NCBI GenBank assembly: GCA_024280945.1
Contig: JAMXLO010000147.1
Location: 1-64,000 of the forward strand
Length of the DNA stretch: 64,000 bases
Direction of reading: 5' to 3'
DNA from: Acetobacteraceae bacterium
Lineage (GTDB): Bacteria > Pseudomonadota > Alphaproteobacteria > Acetobacterales > Acetobacteraceae
Part shown: positions 43,846-52,358 of the stretch, piece by piece
How positions within the stretch are numbered: position 1 is the first letter of the stretch
How the letters are laid out: each line of letters opens with the position of its first letter
Translations under genes and position numbers: made by a program
Notes under the pieces: generated by a model
Told to the model about the DNA's origin: nothing
Seen by the model: the letters and a program-made list of their open reading frames with translations, nothing else
Databases searched by the model: none

Positions 43846-45174
43846 ATGACGCCCAGGATTCTGTTGGTCTCACTGACCAATGACGTCGGCGCCGAACGCG
43901 TCGCAGCGACCTTGGCCAACAACGGCGCCCTGTGTGCAACACTGAGCCCAAGAGGCTTCTACAGCGCTCGAACACGTTATTGCAGCCTGCATTTCCCTCT
44001 GCCCGACAATCACGGGATATGGTTGGGTACTCTGGCTGCCCACTCGGGCCTGGAGAGAGCCAAGAGGATTTGGGCTCCTGACGCCGTGGTGCCACTCGAT
44101 GATGTCGCCGCATGGCTGCTGCGCGGCCTGGCGACAGGCAAGAAGGCTTCGCCGCAGCTTCGCAACCTGATCGTAAGATCCATAGGCTCACCGTCGGGCT
44201 ACCAGGCTTGCATCAGCCGGCTTGATCTGATGCGCACCGCGGCGTCGCTGGGGATCCGCATCCCGCAGTTCTTCGAAGCGGATAATGCAGTCTCAGCCCG
44301 CAAGGCTGCAGATGCGTTGGACTACCCCGTCGTGATGAAGTCGGAATTCACGTGCGGAGGGCATGGTGTTTCGATTGTGCGCAATTCCTCGGATTTAGGC
44401 GGCAAATTCGAGGAAGCGGCACACTTGCGAGGAAGTGCCGGGCGGCGCATGCGCGCTTTCATGCGGACGAAGCTCTGGCAGAAGGCGGGACTCCCCTGCG
44501 CCTATGGCCTCCCGCCGATTCTTCAGGCGTATGTCGATGGCCGACCCGCGATGCATACCTTGTGCGCATGGAACGGTCGCGTATTGCAGGGTGTGAGCTT
44601 TGTCGCCGAGCGGGTTCATCCAGAGCCGACCGGGTCAAGCACATTGGTGCGCCATGTCGAGCACGCGGAGATGGCTGAAGCCGCAGCATCGCTGGTGGAG
44701 AAGCTGGGCTGTTCCGGCTTTGTCAGCTTCGACTTCATCCTCGACAAGCAAGGCCAGAGCTTCCTGATAGAGATGAATTCTCGACCTATTGCTACAACTC
44801 ATCTCGGTGAGCGGTTCGGCCACGATCTTGGTGGAGCATTCGTCGCACAGCTGCGCGGCGAGCAGGCGTGGTCACCACGCCGCGTCATTCCGGAGCAGCG
44901 GATGATCGCTCTGTTTCCCAAGGAACTGGAACGCGATCCCACGACGCTTCGCACACGTTGGCCTGAAGAGGTCATTCACGACGTTCCGACCCAAGATCCG
45001 GCCCTCGTGGGGGCCTACCTGGAACGGCTCGCACGGGTCCATCGCGATCACACTGATCGCTTCAGGGAACTGTTGCCGCCGGCAGATGAGCATTCCGTGA
45101 CCGCTGACGGCGAAGAGCGACACGCTCGCCGCTGGTTGTCCGCCGTGCGCTCCTCACGTCCTATCGCGCCTTGA
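43846..45174 (+). CDS. ATP-grasp ligase-like protein
   Basis: This protein has 442 residues from ATG 43846 (an in-frame ATG at 43774 would overlap the flavoprotein gene by 49 bp). The N-terminal part MTPRILLVSLTNDVGAERVA is a pre-ATP-grasp Rossmann-like fold. The ATP-grasp core has YPVVMKSEFTCGGHGVSIV (ATP-binding Lys and Gly-rich loop), then FVSFDFILDKQGQSFLIEMN and SRPIATTHLG with the metal-binding Asp/Glu/Asn. A C-terminal tail of about 80 residues is helical and charged. Such enzymes join a carboxylate to an amine or thiol using ATP. With the upstream flavoprotein it could modify or build a small molecule. Confidence 0.88.
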   Translation: MTPRILLVSLTNDVGAERVAATLANNGALCATLSPRGFYSARTRYCSLHFPLPDNHGIWLGTLAAHSGLERAKRIWAPDAVVPLDDVAAWLLRGLATGKKASPQLRNLIVRSIGSPSGYQACISRLDLMRTAASLGIRIPQFFEADNAVSARKAADALDYPVVMKSEFTCGGHGVSIVRNSSDLGGKFEEAAHLRGSAGRRMRAFMRTKLWQKAGLPCAYGLPPILQAYVDGRPAMHTLCAWNGRVLQGVSFVAERVHPEPTGSSTLVRHVEHAEMAEAAASLVEKLGCSGFVSFDFILDKQGQSFLIEMNSRPIATTHLGERFGHDLGGAFVAQLRGEQAWSPRRVIPEQRMIALFPKELERDPTTLRTRWPEEVIHDVPTQDPALVGAYLERLARVHRDHTDRFRELLPPADEHSVTADGEERHARRWLSAVRSSRPIAP

Positions 45175-45338
45175 AGTCTGCAGTCCAAGGCCGCCACGCC
45201 AAGTATGTCGTCGACGCCACTTGCATCGGCCCAACGCGAAGTCTGGCACGGTATTGACCGATAGCGCCAAAGTCGGGACGTATGGAGCTTGCTTGTGCTC
45301 GTGGCCATCGGCTGGAATGCACAATCCAGGAGGAACGG

Positions 45339-45599
45339 ATGCGTCGCAAACTCCCGCTGCTGCTGCTTACCTTGTCCGCGGCCCTTCCACTCGGTCATTC
45401 TGCAGGCGCACAGCCACCGCCCGGCTATGTGCCGCCCAGCGCACCGGCGCCAGGCGCACCGCTCTACGCCCCAAATGCCGGACCAAGCATGAGCCCAGAG
45501 GCATTCAACACGAACAATTGCGGCACACCTGATGAGCCGAAGCCGTGCCCGCCAATGCCACGGCACCCGCTCCCATACTATCCGGCCAACAAGCAATAA
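45339..45599 (+). CDS. Small secreted Pro-rich protein
   Basis: This 86-residue protein follows a strong ribosome-binding site, AGGAGGAACGG, before ATG 45339. Residues 1-24 (MRRKLPLLLLTLSAALPLGH then SAGAQ) are a clear signal peptide with an AQ cleavage site. The mature chain is Pro/Ala/Gly-rich (PPPGYVPPSAPAPGAPLYAP) and has two cysteines near the end, in NCGTP and KPCPP. No family was recognised. It may be a periplasmic or cell-surface peptide. Confidence 0.65.
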   Translation: MRRKLPLLLLTLSAALPLGHSAGAQPPPGYVPPSAPAPGAPLYAPNAGPSMSPEAFNTNNCGTPDEPKPCPPMPRHPLPYYPANKQ

Positions 45600-45960
45600 C
45601 AGCGGTGTCTGGTCGTCCTGCTGTCAAGGACGGCCACCGCGCAGTTCCAACCACGGTGCCCGTGCGTCAAGCTGTCGTAACACAGCTCTATCGTCCTTCA
45701 AGCCAATGCGAACAGTGCGACGCAGGCGATCTGCCAGCCAGGCAAGATCAAACCGCTGGGTTGTGATGGGGCGGCCGCTTACTCGAATAAATCAGCTCGC
45801 GTTCAGGGGCTTGCCCTTGCGCGCTGAGGCGCAAGGCTCGCTGGAGACCACGTTGACCTGCATGCGACGGTGATCAAGCTCTGGTTCTGAACCGTACTGG
45901 CACGTAACGCGCCACGTTTCACCACTGCCTGCCGAAGCTGGAAACGGTCGGCGGCGCGAC
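45600..45960. other. Convergent intergenic, no supported gene
   Basis: About 360 bp between two convergent small secreted-protein genes. Short open frames are present in both directions without recognisable sequence. No repeat or terminator with a U-run was found. Confidence 0.45.
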
Positions 45961-46407
45961 TCAGTGGCCGGGGTTGCGAAGAGCGTCGGCGGGCGGAGCG
46001 GCGGTCGGGGCCGCCGTCCCTGTGCCAAAGAGGCCAGCGTTCCCTGGTCTGGTAAGCGCAAATGGATCAGCGCCCGGATTCCCTGGCCGCACTGCCGCGA
46101 TCGTGCAGGCGCCATTCTGGTGAACCGCCTCTTTCGAGCAAGTATCCAGGTCGGGGTAAATGCACTGCGATACCCGCGAGCCCGTGACGAGGCAGTAAGC
46201 GCCAATGCTGGGGGTCAGCCGCACCTCCTTTTGGTTTACCACGCACTCGCCACCCTGTTGTCCTGCGGCCTGCCTGCATTGTCCTGGATCGTAATAGATG
46301 CATTGCGCGGGGAGTGCTTCGTTCGTCAAGCAGAAGGGAGCCGCCATCCCAGACCCCGAAAGGGTCAGCAGCAACGCCTGCAGCAGGTGACGGGGAATAC
46401 GCGCCAT
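45961..46407 (-). CDS. Secreted Cys-rich protein (DUF3551-like)
   Basis: This 148-residue protein from ATG 46407 has a signal peptide (LLQALLLTLSGSGMAAPFCL). The mature part has a repeated cysteine pattern: FCLTNEALPAQCIYYDPGQC and later YCLVTGSRVSQCIYPDLDTC with a final NGACTI. The two halves look like an internal duplication of a C-x-x-G-x-x-x-C-x-Y unit, similar to the DUF3551 type of small secreted proteins. The C terminus is Gly/Pro/Ala-rich. Function unknown. Confidence 0.7.
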   Translation of the reverse strand: MARIPRHLLQALLLTLSGSGMAAPFCLTNEALPAQCIYYDPGQCRQAAGQQGGECVVNQKEVRLTPSIGAYCLVTGSRVSQCIYPDLDTCSKEAVHQNGACTIAAVRPGNPGADPFALTRPGNAGLFGTGTAAPTAAPPADALRNPGH

Positions 46408-46516
46408 TACGGCCCCTCCCATTTCCTCTTCGCTACACTCATGCCGCAAGTATCATGCCACGAGGTCTTCGCGTAAACCTCGCGGGAAGTGCTGGCGTGA
46501 GCCATAGAAGCCTCCA

Positions 46517-46537
46517 GGGCAGTCCGGTGGACTGCCC
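46517..46537. other. 9-bp perfect hairpin
   Basis: GGGCAGTCC and its complement GGACTGCCC flank a GGT loop. It lies 110 bp upstream of the DUF3551-like gene start and just before a resolvase-like remnant. It could be a regulatory or recombination-related structure; no U-run is present. Confidence 0.4.
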
Positions 46538-46581
46538 GACACAAGGGTAGGGCAAATGAACGACGAAGGAGAGCGGGCACT

Positions 46582-46758
46582 TTCCAACAAGCGCGCCGCC
46601 TCGGGCTTGGCGAGATCGCGCGCGAACTCGGTCTCAGCCGTGCTTCTGTGTATCCGCGTACAGATTACAGAGACGTTCCGGAACCCACAGCCTATACGGG
46701 TAGCCGCCCCGTCGTGACGACCCTCACCGTCAGCCCACCGCGGGGCATTTTCGTATAA
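46582..46758 (+). pseudogene. Serine recombinase/resolvase C-terminal remnant
   Basis: A plus-strand frame reads FQQARRLGLGEIARELGLSR, then ASVYPRT and onwards to a TAA at 46756. This is the C-terminal helix-turn-helix of resolvase/invertase proteins (…GxxEIARELGxSRASVYR…). The catalytic N-terminal part is missing and no start is visible. It marks a former mobile element. Confidence 0.55.
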
Positions 46759-46880
46759 CACCTTATGCCCCGGCGCATCGCCGGGGGGACCCGGCCACCT
46801 ATCGCGGCGACCGTCCTTGGTCGGTCGATTGGAAGTCGATATCGTCCTACGGTTCGCGGCCTCAACTGATCGGGTCCTGC

Positions 46881-47270
46881 ATGCACATCAGACGCTATTG
46901 CCCGGATGATCTGCCCGGGGTCCTATGCCTCTGCGAGGCAGAACATTGGCCGTCGTTTTCCGAAGATCCGCCGCGCGCCAATCGCGCCCTGACCGCACCG
47001 GGGGTCACGACAATGGTGGCAATGGAAAACGACCGGGTGGTCGGCTTCGCTCAGATGCAGAGCGATGGCGAGCTTCAGGCCCATCTATCTGTGATTGCTG
47101 TGGACAAAGACTACCGTGGCCGCGCGATCGCTCGCGAGCTGATTGGAGTGGCTCTTCGAGAAGCCGGCGGCAAGCGCGTAGATCTGCTCACCGACAGCGC
47201 TGAGAACTTCTACAGCAAGCTGCCACACCGTCGAATGTCAGGCTTCCGGCTCTATCCTGAAATGAGCTGA
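46881..47270 (+). CDS. GNAT family N-acetyltransferase
   Basis: This 129-residue protein has the GNAT fold. The core motif A is HLSVIAVDKDYRGRAIAREL, in which the acetyl-CoA pyrophosphate loop is RGRAIA. It starts MHIRRYCPDDLPGVLCLCEA and ends SGFRLYPEMS, with SAENFYSKLPHRRMSGF typical of the C-terminal strand. Flanking DNA on both sides carries degraded sequence and similar GC-rich segments, so it may have arrived with a mobile element. The acetylated substrate is unknown. Confidence 0.85.
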   Translation: MHIRRYCPDDLPGVLCLCEAEHWPSFSEDPPRANRALTAPGVTTMVAMENDRVVGFAQMQSDGELQAHLSVIAVDKDYRGRAIARELIGVALREAGGKRVDLLTDSAENFYSKLPHRRMSGFRLYPEMS

Positions 47271-47479
47271 TCTGTGCTGGCGCCCCCGGCATATTGGTGG
47301 GGACTCACCCACCTACCGGCTACATATCGCGGGGACCAACGAAAAATCGAATGGGTCCCCCTGAGTGAACACTTAACCGTCATGTCGAGAGATGGCGTCT
47401 GTCAGAATGCGGGTAGACTCGTTGGCGGCTTCGTAAAGGCTTCGCTCTGTAGGCTTGCTGGCTATTCAACACTCGCAGC

Positions 47480-47755
47480 TCAGTCCTGATCCCCCACCAC
47501 ATCCCACCAGAACGAGATGGCTTGATCCGCAAGCGCAAGCTCGCTCGGTATGGATAAGGCACGGTCCATCAAGTCGGCGGCAATCACCTTCCACTCGGTG
47601 TCAGCCGCAAACGCTTCCAGCGTTGGCAATATCAGATGGCGGGCGCCAGCTGCGCCCTTCGAGCCGCTGTGTAAATCGTTGTCCGTGATGACGTTTGCGC
47701 AATCGACCGCAAACCTTTCCAAGATGATTGCCACACGCTGCGCAAAAAAGCGCAT
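47480..47755 (-). CDS. Hypothetical protein, possibly a broken gene
   Basis: This 91-residue frame reads MRFFAQRVAIILERFAVDCA, NVITDNDLHSGSKGA and later WKVIAADLMDRALSIPSELA and ends ISFWWDVVGDQD. The composition is protein-like. The frame is open 12 further codons upstream (with IGQPFVE directly before the Met) and then meets a stop, and there is no ribosome-binding site. It may therefore be the 3' part of a larger decayed gene. No family was recognised. Confidence 0.35.
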   Translation of the reverse strand: MRFFAQRVAIILERFAVDCANVITDNDLHSGSKGAAGARHLILPTLEAFAADTEWKVIAADLMDRALSIPSELALADQAISFWWDVVGDQD

Positions 47756-47956
47756 CTCGACGAATGGTTGGCCGATGCACGAACAGATGGTTCAGTCCCA
47801 AGTGGCGAGAGAGGTCAGTACGCTGCTGGTTGCTGCAATTTTCGCCACGTCCAACCATTCGATCGCCATGGTTGGAATGATAGCTCATTCGTCGCGGTGT
47901 CGTCACACTGATCGCTTGAACGGAATGATAGCCATGAAGGCTGCACGAGGCGCAGC

Positions 47957-48154
47957 CTAGACTTCTTCGAAACGAAATCGCAGTATGTAGATACTTCTCT
48001 GTTACCCGCGGACCTGAAGGCGCTCTCTCCAGTGGTGTTCGACAGGATCAACAGGCACGGATACGAGGTGACGGAAGCAATCCTGACTGCTTACCACCCT
48101 GGTATCCTTGCTCCCTCGACGCTGAGAGGGGTCTCCGAGGTTGCGGGGCGGTGA
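47957..48154 (+). pseudogene. C-terminal fragment of an unidentified gene
   Basis: A plus-strand frame without a start codon reads LDFFETKSQYVDTSLLPADL, KALSPVVFDRINRHGYEVTE, AILTAYHPGIL and ends at a TGA at 48152. It has clear coding character. It recalls the end of patatin-like lipases, but I am not certain. The absence of an upstream part suggests a deletion remnant beside tRNA-Tyr. Confidence 0.4.
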
Positions 48155-48225
48155 TTGGGGCGAAAAGCGGAGCTGAACTCCCCTCGTGCAGGAAGAAAGA
48201 GACAACAATTTCAATTAGTTAGTCC

Positions 48226-48311
48226 TGGTGGAGGGGGTTGGATTCGAACCAACGTAGGCGTGCGCCAACGGATTTACAGTCCGTCCCCTTTAGCCACTCG
48301 GGCACCCCTCC
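48226..48311 (-). tRNA. tRNA-Tyr (GTA)
   Basis: Read on the minus strand, the gene begins GGAGGGGTGCCCGAGTGGCT and has the anticodon loop ACTGTAAAT (anticodon GTA, Tyr). It also has a long class II variable arm and the T loop GGTTCGAATCC. The acceptor stem GGAGGGG pairs with CCCCTCC, followed by A and an encoded CCA. The 86-nt length fits tRNA-Tyr. Its 3' end faces the degraded stretch at 46.4-48.2 kb. Confidence 0.95.
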
Positions 48312-48382
48312 AACGGGACAGCGGCTCTAGGTCGAAACCGGGGGCATTGTCAACGAAGCGGGCAACCGTCACACCCTGTGGT

Positions 48383-49435
48383 ATGCGCGAGCCTGTCGCC
48401 CAGTATCGCACGATCGAGATGCACACTGGCGGCGAGCCCGTGCGCGTGATCCTGGAAGGCTTCCCCGAGCCGCGCGGCATTACCGTCGTGGAGAAACGCC
48501 AGGATGCGGCGGCGCGGCTCGACATCCACCGCCGCCGGCTGATGCTGGAGCCACGTGGCCATGCCGAAATGTATGGCGCATTGATAGTGCCCGCTCGCCC
48601 GCCCGCTGCCTTCGGCGCGCTGTTCATGCACCACTCGGGCTTCAGCACCATGTGCGGGCACGCGACCATCGCACTAGGCCGCTGGGCCACAGCATCCGGT
48701 CGCGTGCCCATGCATGAGGGGTGCGCCGATTTCATTGTTGAGTGTCCCTGCGGGCCAGTTGCCGTACACGTCACAGACGGCGGCGGACGCGTCGCCTTCG
48801 ACAGCGTTCCAGCGTTTGCCGCTGAGCTCGACGCCACCATTCACCTTCCGGATTTCGGCCAAGTCGTCTGCGATATCGGCTACGGCGGGGCCTTCTACGC
48901 CATTCTGCCGGCATCGCGACTTGAACTGGATCTGGCGGGCTCGCCGATCGGCCAACTGCGCGCCGCGGCGCTGGCGATCATGCGCGGGATCCGCACGCGC
49001 GGTGAAGTGCGTCATCCCACCGAACCACAGCTTTCTTTCCTTTACGGTGCGATCCTGACCGACGACACGCCCGCCACGTCATCGCAACCCAGCCGGCACT
49101 TGTGTGTATTTGGCGAGGGGCAGATCGACCGAAGTGCCACTGGCAGTGGGGTCACGGCGCGGATGGCTGTCGATGCGGCACGCGATCTGGTTGTCCCCGG
49201 CGCTCGCCGCGTTTTCGCCGGGGCATCGGGTGTCCCATTTCACAGCGAACTGCTGGCTGAGGAGCAACTCAGGCCTCACCGGGCCTGGCGCGTCCGCGTT
49301 GCCGGCACGGCATCGTTCCACGGCACTGCGGCGTGGACGGTCGAGCAGGACGACCGCCTGGGCGATGGCTTTGCCATCGAGGACCTGGCGCCGCTGCCTC
49401 TTGCAGATTATCGCTCAGCTGCCGACGAAGGCTGA
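48383..49435 (+). CDS. Proline racemase family protein, probable trans-3-hydroxy-L-proline dehydratase
   Basis: This 350-residue enzyme starts at ATG 48383 (YRTIEMHTGGEPVRVILEGF). The first catalytic motif is MCGHATIALGRWA with Cys; the second is DRSATGSGVTARMAVD with Thr. Proline racemase and hydroxyproline epimerase have Cys in both places, while trans-3-hydroxy-L-proline dehydratase has Cys and Thr. A dehydratase is therefore predicted. The frame is open into the tRNA gene upstream, which is not part of it. Its stop overlaps the end of the convergent HAD gene by 21 bp. Confidence 0.9.
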   Translation: MREPVAQYRTIEMHTGGEPVRVILEGFPEPRGITVVEKRQDAAARLDIHRRRLMLEPRGHAEMYGALIVPARPPAAFGALFMHHSGFSTMCGHATIALGRWATASGRVPMHEGCADFIVECPCGPVAVHVTDGGGRVAFDSVPAFAAELDATIHLPDFGQVVCDIGYGGAFYAILPASRLELDLAGSPIGQLRAAALAIMRGIRTRGEVRHPTEPQLSFLYGAILTDDTPATSSQPSRHLCVFGEGQIDRSATGSGVTARMAVDAARDLVVPGARRVFAGASGVPFHSELLAEEQLRPHRAWRVRVAGTASFHGTAAWTVEQDDRLGDGFAIEDLAPLPLADYRSAADEG

Positions 49436-50080
49436 CCGGTCGAGCTGCAGCAGATCGCCGATGCGCTGCAATTGTATATCACCGTGTGAATACTGAGCCA
49501 GGGTCTTAGGGTCCCAGGCATAGTGGCCCTGTTTGGGGAACACCGTGGTGACTCGATCACCCCACGTGCGCTTCAGCGCATCCAGGATGCGCAGCTTGTC
49601 GTCGATCATCACGTAGTGACGCGCCGGGAACAGTCGCTCGACATCGTCAAGCGACTCTTCCTTATGGATGAAGATCAGCACGTTGTCGCCGAACGCGCGC
49701 CACAATCCGGACCGCTCGACCTTCATCGGCTGGAACGCCGCGTCGCCATCCGACAGGATGACCGTTGTGCCGAACCGCTGAATATGCCGTACCGCCGCCA
49801 GCGCATCCTCGTACAGGCGCTCGGCAAAGGGGTAGTCGGACAGCCATGGCGCGATGCGCAGCACGCGCGGGTCGTGCAACTCCTCGCGGCGATAGCGCTG
49901 CAGGGCCCCGAGATAGTCGACGTAACCCAGTTCCGACCGCAGCTCTTCGAAGATCTCCCAATAGCGATCGCGCGCCTTGGGTCCGTAGCTGACGGCGAGG
50001 TGATGCCGCAGGTCGGCCTGCACGTGATCGTTGTCGAGCAGCGTGTTGTCCACATCGAACAGGAAGACGAGGTCATCCAT
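49415..50080 (-). CDS. HAD-family hydrolase
   Basis: This 221-residue protein of the haloacid dehalogenase superfamily starts at ATG 50080. Motif I is FLFDVDNTLLDNDHVQADL with the nucleophile Asp; motif II is TTVILSDGDAAFQPMKV; motif IV is HYVMIDDKLRILDALKR. The cap is helical (residues 15-85). It overlaps the lpxK 3' end by 8 bp, so it is the last gene of the acyltransferase-waaA-lpxK transcript. A phosphatase role in lipid A or sugar metabolism is possible, but its substrate is unknown. Confidence 0.88.
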   Translation of the reverse strand: MDDLVFLFDVDNTLLDNDHVQADLRHHLAVSYGPKARDRYWEIFEELRSELGYVDYLGALQRYRREELHDPRVLRIAPWLSDYPFAERLYEDALAAVRHIQRFGTTVILSDGDAAFQPMKVERSGLWRAFGDNVLIFIHKEESLDDVERLFPARHYVMIDDKLRILDALKRTWGDRVTTVFPKQGHYAWDPKTLAQYSHGDIQLQRIGDLLQLDRSAFVGS

Positions 50081-51029
50081 AGCGCGCCACCAATGCATCC
50101 AATGCCGCCGGATCATCCCAGGCAAGTGAGACGCCGACAACACCGATCCTATCACGGTATGCAGCCGGCAGGCGCACCGCGTCCTTCGGCGTGGTCAACG
50201 GCGTGGCGTCGCAGCGCGCCGCCTCGGCAACGACGCTGTCCAGATCGCTGCGACTGAAGACGTGGTGGTCGGCGAATGGGCGGGTGGCGGCAACGATGAC
50301 GCCGGCTTCGGCCAGCATGGCGAAGAACTTCTCCGGCCTCGCGATACCGGCGAAGGCAACGACGCGGCGGCCGATCCAGGTGCCGATTTCCGGACCAGGC
50401 TGCAGTCTGGCAGCCAGGATAGGGAGGGGCAGGGTGGCCGTTACCCCCGTCTTGTCGGGACCGATCAGCACCGCTGCCTGGCAGCGTGCGGCCGCGGCGG
50501 CGACCGGTTCACGCAGTGGGCCTGCGGGCAGGACACGGCCATTGCCAAATCCGGATGCGCCGTCCACCACCAGCAGCGACAGGTCCTTGCGCAGGCTGGG
50601 GTTCTGCAGGCCGTCGTCCATGACCAGGCTCCGCGCGCCTGCGGCAATCGCCGCGCGGGCGCTGGCAGCGCGATCGACGCCAACCCAGGTTGGGGCAACC
50701 GCGGCCAGCAGCAGCGCCTCATCACCGACCTGGGCCGCGGTGTCGGCTGTCTCGACCCGGTGCGGACCTGACGCAGTGCCACCGTAGCCGCGCAACAGGA
50801 AGTGCACTTCCCGTCCCATGCTGTTCAGCCGGGTGCCGAGATCCAGGGCCAGCGTGGTCTTGCCGGCGCCGCCCACCGTGACGTTGCCGCAGCAGATGAC
50901 CGGAACCGGTGCATGCCAACCCGGCCTCACCACGCGTCGTGCTGTCGCCGCCGCGGTGAGCGCAGCGAGTGGCGACATCAGTCGAGGGAGGACGCCGTCG
51001 TAACTCCAGAACGCCGGCTGGCGGACCAT
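50073..51029 (-). CDS. lpxK: Tetraacyldisaccharide 4'-kinase
   Basis: LpxK phosphorylates the 4' position of the lipid A disaccharide at the inner membrane. The 318-residue protein has the N-terminal RLMSPLAALTAAATARRVVR, the P-loop VICCGNVTVGGAGKTTLALD, VDRAASARAAIAAGARSLVM and DDGLQNPSLRKDLSLLVVDG, with the catalytic DDG-x-Q segment. The C-terminal ATRPFADHHVFSRSDLDSVV is also typical. It is 6 nt downstream of waaA and overlaps the HAD gene. Identification is certain. Confidence 0.96.
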   Translation of the reverse strand: MVRQPAFWSYDGVLPRLMSPLAALTAAATARRVVRPGWHAPVPVICCGNVTVGGAGKTTLALDLGTRLNSMGREVHFLLRGYGGTASGPHRVETADTAAQVGDEALLLAAVAPTWVGVDRAASARAAIAAGARSLVMDDGLQNPSLRKDLSLLVVDGASGFGNGRVLPAGPLREPVAAAAARCQAAVLIGPDKTGVTATLPLPILAARLQPGPEIGTWIGRRVVAFAGIARPEKFFAMLAEAGVIVAATRPFADHHVFSRSDLDSVVAEAARCDATPLTTPKDAVRLPAAYRDRIGVVGVSLAWDDPAALDALVARYG

Positions 51030-51035
51030 GGCGGA

Positions 51036-52358
51036 TCAGAGAGCCGGCACAGGATCGCAGGCTCCCTTTCCCCTCCCGCCTCCCGCGAGGGGAGGGGGGG
51101 AGTTGGCGTCGAGCAGTGTCAGCAGCGCGGCGGCGGTACGCTGCGGCAGGTCACTGTGACGCTCGACGGCACCGAGGGCGGCTTGACCCATCGCCTGGCG
51201 ACGCGCCGCGTCGCGCAGCAGATCGTCTACCCATCGCGTCAACTCGCCGACGTCCTGCACCACCGCGAGACCACCGGCGTCTCGAAGCATTGCAACATGG
51301 TCGGTAAAATTGCCGGTGTATGGCCCGACAGCAATTGCGCAGCCGAGACGCGCTGGCTCGAGCGGATTCTGTCCACCTCCTGGCGACAGCAGACTGCGGC
51401 CGACGAAGGCGAGCCGGCTCAACCGATACAACAGCCCTAGTTCACCGAGCGTGTCTGCGACCCATACGCCCTCGGCCGGTGGTTCGTCGCCACGCGAACG
51501 ATAGCCATCAGCCTGTATAGTGGTGCCGCGTTCAGGATGGCGCGGAGCAATGATGGTCAACAGGCCAGGATGGTCGCCGACGAGCATCCTGTGCGCCTGA
51601 AGGATCAGCGCCTCCTCACCAGGATGAGTGCTGGCCGCGAGCCAGACCGGGCGCTGCGCAAGCAGGTCGCGCAGCCGATCCAGCTCTGCCTCATCTGCCG
51701 GCAAGGCCGCCGCAGCAAGCTTCAGGTCACCTGGTTCGGATAGTCGGCGGCATCCGAGTGCGCGCAGGCGTGCGGCGTCGGTTTCACTGCGAGGTTGCAC
51801 CCTCGCGAAGCCGCCCAACAGCTGTTCCGCCAGTTCTGGCGCACGCTGCCACCGCGCGAGGCTGCGCTCTGACAGGCGGGCGTTGATCAGCGCAGTCGCG
51901 ATCCCGCGCTGGCGACAGGCTGCGAGCATGTTCGGCCAAATTTCGCTTTCGACCAGGCCGGCAACATCCGGTCGCCAGTGATCGAGGAAGCGGTTCACCC
52001 AGGCTGGCACGTCGAGTGGAGCGAAGCGGTGCACCACCCGGCCCGCCAGGTCGGGTTCCAACCGCTGGGCCAGCAGCCTGGCCGCAGTCACCGTTCCGGT
52101 GGTCAGCAGGATGGTGGCAACGGCATCGATGAGCAGTGGCAGCACTGGCAGGATCGACATGGTCTCACCGACACTGGCAGCGTGCAGCCAGATCAGCCGC
52201 CCCGGGGGGCGCGGCGTTGCATCGCCGCCGCGACGTTCGACAAGACGACCCGGCAACTCCTTTCCGCGGCACTGCCTGACCCACAGCATGATCCGCAGAG
52301 CAGGCGCGGCGACTGTCGCCGCCACGGCCCAAACCGACAGCAGGCTCAGGCGAGGCAC
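51036..52358 (-). CDS. waaA: 3-deoxy-D-manno-octulosonic acid transferase
   Basis: WaaA (KdtA) adds Kdo to lipid IVA. The 440-residue protein starts at GTG 52358, overlapping the acyltransferase gene by 13 bp. It has the N-terminal membrane anchor LSVWAVAATVAAPALRIMLW, then RLIWLHAASVGETMSILPVL, DVAGLVESEIWPNMLAACRQ and GGQNPLEPARLGCAIAVGPY, all WaaA hallmarks. The frame stays open to 52838 but that is antisense-like. The last about 20 residues (SPPPLAGGGRGKG and on) are translated from a GC palindrome repeat and are not native-looking. Confidence 0.95.
   Translation of the reverse strand: MPRLSLLSVWAVAATVAAPALRIMLWVRQCRGKELPGRLVERRGGDATPRPPGRLIWLHAASVGETMSILPVLPLLIDAVATILLTTGTVTAARLLAQRLEPDLAGRVVHRFAPLDVPAWVNRFLDHWRPDVAGLVESEIWPNMLAACRQRGIATALINARLSERSLARWQRAPELAEQLLGGFARVQPRSETDAARLRALGCRRLSEPGDLKLAAAALPADEAELDRLRDLLAQRPVWLAASTHPGEEALILQAHRMLVGDHPGLLTIIAPRHPERGTTIQADGYRSRGDEPPAEGVWVADTLGELGLLYRLSRLAFVGRSLLSPGGGQNPLEPARLGCAIAVGPYTGNFTDHVAMLRDAGGLAVVQDVGELTRWVDDLLRDAARRQAMGQAALGAVERHSDLPQRTAAALLTLLDANSPPPLAGGGRGKGACDPVPAL
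51058..51100. repeat. GC-rich palindromic repeat inside the waaA 3' end
   Basis: CCCCTCCCGCCTCCCGCGAG is followed by GGGAGGGGGGGA, giving a strong hairpin. It shares the CTCCCGC-GAGGGGAGGGGG core with the repeats at 37107-37204 and 60231-60270. It lies in the coding end of waaA. Confidence 0.7.
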
